Below, one piece after another: positions 59,630 to 64,000 of a stretch of 64,000 bases of DNA. Position numbers and translations under genes: made by a program. A model generated the notes under the pieces. It was not told the DNA's origin. It saw only the letters and a program-made list of their open reading frames with translations, and made no database searches. Source of the stretch: Nemopilema nomurai (lineage: Eukaryota > Cnidaria > Scyphozoa > Rhizostomeae > Rhizostomatidae); the NCBI GenBank assembly GCA_003864495.1, contig ML133459.1:315984-379983 (forward strand). The letters run 5' to 3'. Every line of letters starts with the position of its first letter. The first letter of the stretch is position 1.

Positions 59630-60746
59630 CTAAGGGTAGCCAGTTTGCTTCCTAAAAACAAAACAATAAGCTGCTTTAGAAAATTTACTTTTTACAAAGC
59701 TTAAGCAAGAACTTGTGAAAAAACTTATTAGTAGCAGAATTCATAATATTATATTGTTACTTAATTCAATTATTTATTTATCAATTCAATTATGTTATCA
59801 GTTTCTTAATAAACATATCAAAAAGGTAATTACCATTTTGGAGAAGACTGCTGTGAGATTCCAGGAAGTGAAAACTGCTGCTCCTTAACTAAAGATCCTG
59901 TTTGATCTCTGTATTGTTCTCTGTGATCTTCAGCTGCCTAGAATAGTTATGTAGTACTTGACAAATGTATGTTTTATTTATAATTTTTTTACTGAAAGAG
60001 AATATTGTATGTATAATGTAGGCCTTGAGGTAGAGAACTTAATTTGTTAAACTGCAGTGCACTCATTCAATGGAAACTTTGACTCGTTTGTGTCATATCC
60101 TTACACACAGTTATTTCAAAATGAAATAAAAAGACTTGCAAAAAGGAGATTACCAGTTTGAAGTCCTTCAAATTCGTTTGATTGCTACTTTCGTTTGATA
60201 GTCTGTATCTTTCGGGCGCCTGCCATCGCCTGTGAGATCTTGTTGTCGTTCCTACGACCAATGATGGTTCGTTTTGATAATAAGTCGGGAAGGGGATATG
60301 AACATCCCCACCTCGGCCCAGCCGTTCTTTGCTGTTTGACAGCTCGCCGTGTCGATAACTGCTGTAAGATTGCCCGGTTGAATTGCCATACGTTTCTCCA
60401 AAAGAGTATCTTTGTCCGGGGCAGTGCCCTGTGTATCTAAAGGAAAGACAGCAGGTTCCAAATACAACTGTGTTATGTGATGGCAAGCTGAAAAGTATGA
60501 AAGCATAGCTTTCTAGTCAACAATAAGAGCATCCTTCTAATCTATTTGCAAGCGGGTATTCAAGAGAAGAAGTTGATAATCAGAGACAAATATTCTGGTT
60601 TGGAATCGACAATTATTTATCGAAAACTAATAATAAATCTTTCTGGTTTTGAATAAGCATATGTACAAGGCAAAAACTTACCCTGGAAGATGACGTGGGT
60701 TTTCATATATCCCTAATCTACTTGCAACTAGTGGAAGTTTCTCCAT
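59630..60746 (-). CDS. CIMIP2: Ciliary microtubule inner protein 2 family (FAM166-type)
   Basis: Four exons join in phase: 60746-60682, 60436-60154, 59937-59834 and 59651-59630, giving 157 residues. The stretch PGYTGHCPGQRYSFGETYGNSTGQ, assembled across the first intron, is the hallmark of the FAM166/CIMIP2 family, whose members line the inside of ciliary doublet microtubules. The rest is basic and Tyr/Ser/Arg-rich, without membrane segments. FAM166A and B are longer and carry several GY-x-G-x-x-P repeats; here only one is clear, so this is closest in size to the short FAM166C/CIMIP2C while the motif is closest to CIMIP2B. The paralogue is unresolved. It ends KQTGYP in a seven-codon last exon. 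A role in motile cilia or sperm is inferred from the family. Confidence 0.75.
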
Positions 60747-61777
60747 TTTTCTCAGGAAAAGACAAGGATGTTGTTATTTTCCTAGATTCCGTCTGGCTTC
60801 CATAGAAACGATTTCAGAAAGAGGGCATTTGTGGTTGCTGCTGTACACCTCCTCACAGCTTTTCTCGAGGATGCTCTAGCAGAATGCATGATCTAAAGAT
60901 TCATGGTAAAAAGCAATATCTTGAGTTTTTTCCGTGCTGCTTTCTAAAATCAGTTTTTTCAAATTACCATCTTCTGTTAGCAGTATTCATGCCAAATAAA
61001 GCCCCCATTTAAAGAAGGTGAACATCAAAAGCATGAGAGGGCTCTCTAACTCTAGAGAATCGGAGATCTCCGATCCAAGCTGAGATCGTCCATTTTGTAT
61101 CTCGCTATCCACAGATCCTTTGCAAAAATGAATTTCAGAATTGAAATCTTCATCTTTAAATTAGTTTATGCTGAAAAATCTTCCTGTTTTGGTAGTTCGG
61201 TCGCGAGCTAAGCTGACATTGGATGGCCTGCATTGTTAAAAAAAGTTACTTGAATACCTGGATTTTTCTGTAGATCTGACAGCTATTTGCGGCTGCAGTG
61301 AAATTTTTTCTGTCATCCAATCTTTGATGTTGATAAACATACATAGTCAGGCCTCTAGCAAATATTTTTTTAAGACTGGGAGGGGTAATTGTAAAATAAT
61401 ATACCTGGGGGTACATCTTTATTGAAATTGCTGACAGCTGTGTGTGACAGCTCAGTGTTATGTATGACCTTCATTACAACCAAAGTGACTATAAGAGGGA
61501 CAAAGGCAATATGTTCCTTGAACAATTCAGATCACAACTCTCACATACAAGAGTTAAGACCCAGATGTTGAAAGGCAGTACAGGAGCAAAATTATCAAAA
61601 ATCTACAATGCTTTGCAAATTGGGCGACTTGCAAATTTTACCATTTACTGATACGCTGCAAATATACTATTTAACAGTAAAACATTAGTCAAGTCTTCAA
61701 TAAGAAAAATTGGAATCCTCCAATTTAAATACAGCTGTTCATAAGAAAAAATCAAATTCATCCATAGAAACACATAT
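60747..61777. other. Intergenic DNA upstream of CIMIP2
   Basis: One kilobase between the CIMIP2 start codon and the stop of the channel gene; both genes run leftward. No exon is supported; the plus-strand frame at 61460-61651 is not conserved. A TTTATT (AATAAA on the minus strand) at 61428-61433 may serve the channel gene. Confidence 0.45.
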
Positions 61778-63423
61778 TTATGTTATATCTGTTATGGTTT
61801 GTAATTTCTTAACAGTGTTCGAAACTTTTTCCTCTGCTTGATTGGATGATCGATATTTTTCTTTGTCAGCTCTCATTTTCTTCTTGTTGGCCATCAAATA
61901 TTTGACAGAAACGATTCCAAACACTATATGTATGAGAACAAAAACTGCAGCAGCCAGCCCAAAACAGCTCCACTCAAAATAATTCAAAGACTTTGGATTA
62001 GTAATCAGCCCTGCCACAGAATTATGAATTGCTGCCATGCCAAATTGAAATATCATGCAAGATAGGATATATTTGTCCATCAATGTTAAGTATGAGACGG
62101 TTGGCACAAATTGTTGCACATAGTATTTGAAGGCGACTGATGTGAGAAGAAGGGTCAGTGTAATCTGTATTCGGTCGCCAATTGAATCCACCTTGACTGC
62201 AAATGAACTGAATGTGAGAGCAGTGATTAGACACATGATTAGGGCAACATTGTACAGATAGAAGCCATACTGGCGCATGACATGGAGCCTGACTTTGTAT
62301 AATGGAAAAATGTTTGGGGAGGATCCTTCTTCAGGAACATTTTCTGTACTTTCTACAAGCACGTGCTGTTGCAGGTCCCATTCTTGCCGGGCTGTGAAGT
62401 TCCATGTTCTGATGTTGTCGTTTTTGTATGGGTCTTTGAGGAGGTTGATCTGGCCTACTGCCCAGTTTGATGTCAACACAAGTGTGAGATCTTGATAGTC
62501 ATAAGGGAATTCGTTTACTTCAAGAACCTGTGAAGGAAAGGGGTGTGATCAAATACTGGTTGCATGGCAGGCAATGTACCATTTTACGATTCAAAGGCTA
62601 CTAAAGGAACCAGCATTCAAGGGAAAGTTTAATTCAACAAATTATTGCTAAATATGTTACTGATCCACTCTCTACAACTTATCCGTATAAACTGCTGGCT
62701 CACCACTGGGGCAAAGGATGTCATACCTTTCTATGGCACAAGTGCTAAAGCTGTAGTCATTAATCATGCTAGTATATGCTAGATAAAAAATGCCCCCTTG
62801 ACATTCATCCGAATAGTAAATTGTGCTTATATGATGTCCTTCTCGAAAGTATGCCACTATTGCTCTTTGTCTAACAATAACATATTTTCCACCTCTTTGA
62901 AAGTTCCTTTTATGTGTAAATACTGCACAACATCTGGAACCATCGAAGAATGGCAGGCAGGAACCAATCTTTGGCTTCTCTCGTGAACATCAAAGCTGAC
63001 CACATCATTAATGTATATATTCGGGTCCCAAATCTTTTCCCAATCAACTTCATCTGAACTTTCCTTGCCAATTAGCCTAGGCTCGGCCCATCTTATTTGC
63101 ATGTAAAATTCGCATTGGAACTCCTGTTTGACGGCATCTATGTCTCCCACGCTGACAAAACTCACTCGGATAAACACATCAACATTATCTGGCCTCTTTT
63201 CGTACCAAATCATTTCCTTGACACTCTCTTTTGTGTTCGAGTCGACATTCTTAAGGTACTGGTTCGTTACTTGTAGTTCTTTAACTAGTTGCCGTAAAAG
63301 TCTGTTTGTTTCTACGTCATCATCCCTTTCTTTATTTGCCAGTTTTTCAATATTTTGTTCTATTTCACTCACAGATATCAGCTGAGACCCATTTCCGCTC
63401 GGTGTCCTACTAGGACGATCCAT
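61778..63423 (-). CDS. Pentameric ligand-gated ion channel subunit lacking the Cys-loop disulfide
   Basis: Two coding exons, 63423-62893 and 62527-61778, join in phase 0 to give 426 residues. The extracellular ligand-binding fold is visible: an IRW motif, WDPNIYINDV, then GTFKE joined across the intron to VLEVNEFPYDYQDL, the FPFDxQ motif of the superfamily. Four membrane segments follow: M1 about 265-286, M2 about 294-314, M3 about 325-349 and M4 about 362-386, then a short charged tail. The two cysteines of the Cys-loop are absent (their places correspond to E177 and L191), M1 lacks the usual proline, and the M3-M4 loop is only about a dozen residues, all as in bacterial channels such as GLIC. 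No signal peptide follows the ATG; residues about 18-60 are charged and heptad-like. Ligand and ion selectivity cannot be read. An additional 5' exon with a signal peptide is possible. Confidence 0.85.
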
Positions 63424-64000
63424 TTTTCCGTACTCGCCCCAAAACGTGGGCCTAAGTTGATTTCCTCGATGATTGATCCGCTACCTGTGCTTATTCAATT
63501 TTTTATGAAAACAAAAACAAAACGTTGTCAGGCCAACCAAAACCTGGCTAATAACAATACTTAATCGCCCAAAACCGGATCTCAACAGAGGCCTTATAAC
63601 AAAAACACAAAAATGACGAAAAGAGCTTCGGCTATTGGCTTTTTTACAGTTCACGAATGTAGAGAAAGGGATTGCCCTAACACGCTTATTGTCGGAAAAG
63701 GAGTTTAGAATAACAAACGAATCGCTAAGAATAAAACATATCAAAAGAGATGGGGCAGCCTGTGAGGGGGCCAGTCCAATCACCCAGGTGTTCCTTTGAA
63801 AGTGGGCTTATTTGTTCATACCTAGAAAGCACTGTCGTTCACAACAGGGGGACTTAGTCATGCTTGCATTACAAAGAAAGCTTGATTCCAAGGAAGCCCT
63901 GTTTAGAACCATATATGGGGGCTACAGACCTGCATGTCAAACGTGAATACTCGAAAAAAGGGGTGGGGCTCGTTTTGGAGGCAGAACACCACCCATCATG
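63424..64000. other. Upstream flank of the channel gene
   Basis: This is the presumed promoter and 5' UTR of the minus-strand channel gene. The minus-strand frame at 63481-63783 has no recognisable product. No further feature is supported before the window ends. Confidence 0.4.

Overview
The window is animal nuclear DNA. It is AT-rich, with short exons, canonical GT-AG introns, simple repeats and transposon debris. Seven protein-coding genes are supported by exon-by-exon reading, because the exons join in phase into recognisable metazoan families. Protein similarity to vertebrate orthologues is high and intron positions look old, while the spacing is compact. I infer an early-branching invertebrate, most likely an anthozoan cnidarian; the species cannot be named from the sequence alone.

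Layout: 1-6.9 kb holds no gene I can support. A LONRF-type RING/TPR/RING/LON ubiquitin ligase lies on the minus strand (9585-6964). 9.6-15.7 kb is repeat-rich and includes a 751-bp non-autonomous hAT-like element with a near-perfect 8-bp target duplication. A ten-exon SMAP-type ArfGAP follows on the minus strand (23576-15683), with an apparent U12-type intron inside the ArfGAP domain. It sits head to head with the mitochondrial AAA chaperone BCS1L (plus, 24803-27525). A NOL4 gene appears to span 30.6-49.2 kb on the plus strand. Its N-terminal exons (30576-34042) are separated by a large intron from an alternative first exon at 40289 and eight downstream exons; one of these, with symmetrical phase-1 ends, encodes a CENP-B/Tc5-type helix-turn-helix. 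A CIB1-like EF-hand protein (plus, 53243-56697) is convergent with a small CIMIP2/FAM166 ciliary microtubule inner protein (minus, 60746-59630). A two-exon pentameric ligand-gated channel (minus, 63423-61778) lacks the Cys-loop cysteines.

The genes do not form an operon or an obvious shared pathway. They cover ubiquitin ligation, Arf/clathrin traffic, respiratory complex III assembly, a nuclear regulator, a calcium sensor, a ciliary structural protein and an ion channel. The most interesting points are the NOL4/helix-turn-helix architecture, the Cys-less channel with a very short M3-M4 loop, a 25-bp minisatellite that multiplies a NOL4 splice donor, and the minor-spliceosome intron in SMAP. 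All protein identities come from recognised sequence similarity; no search was run.
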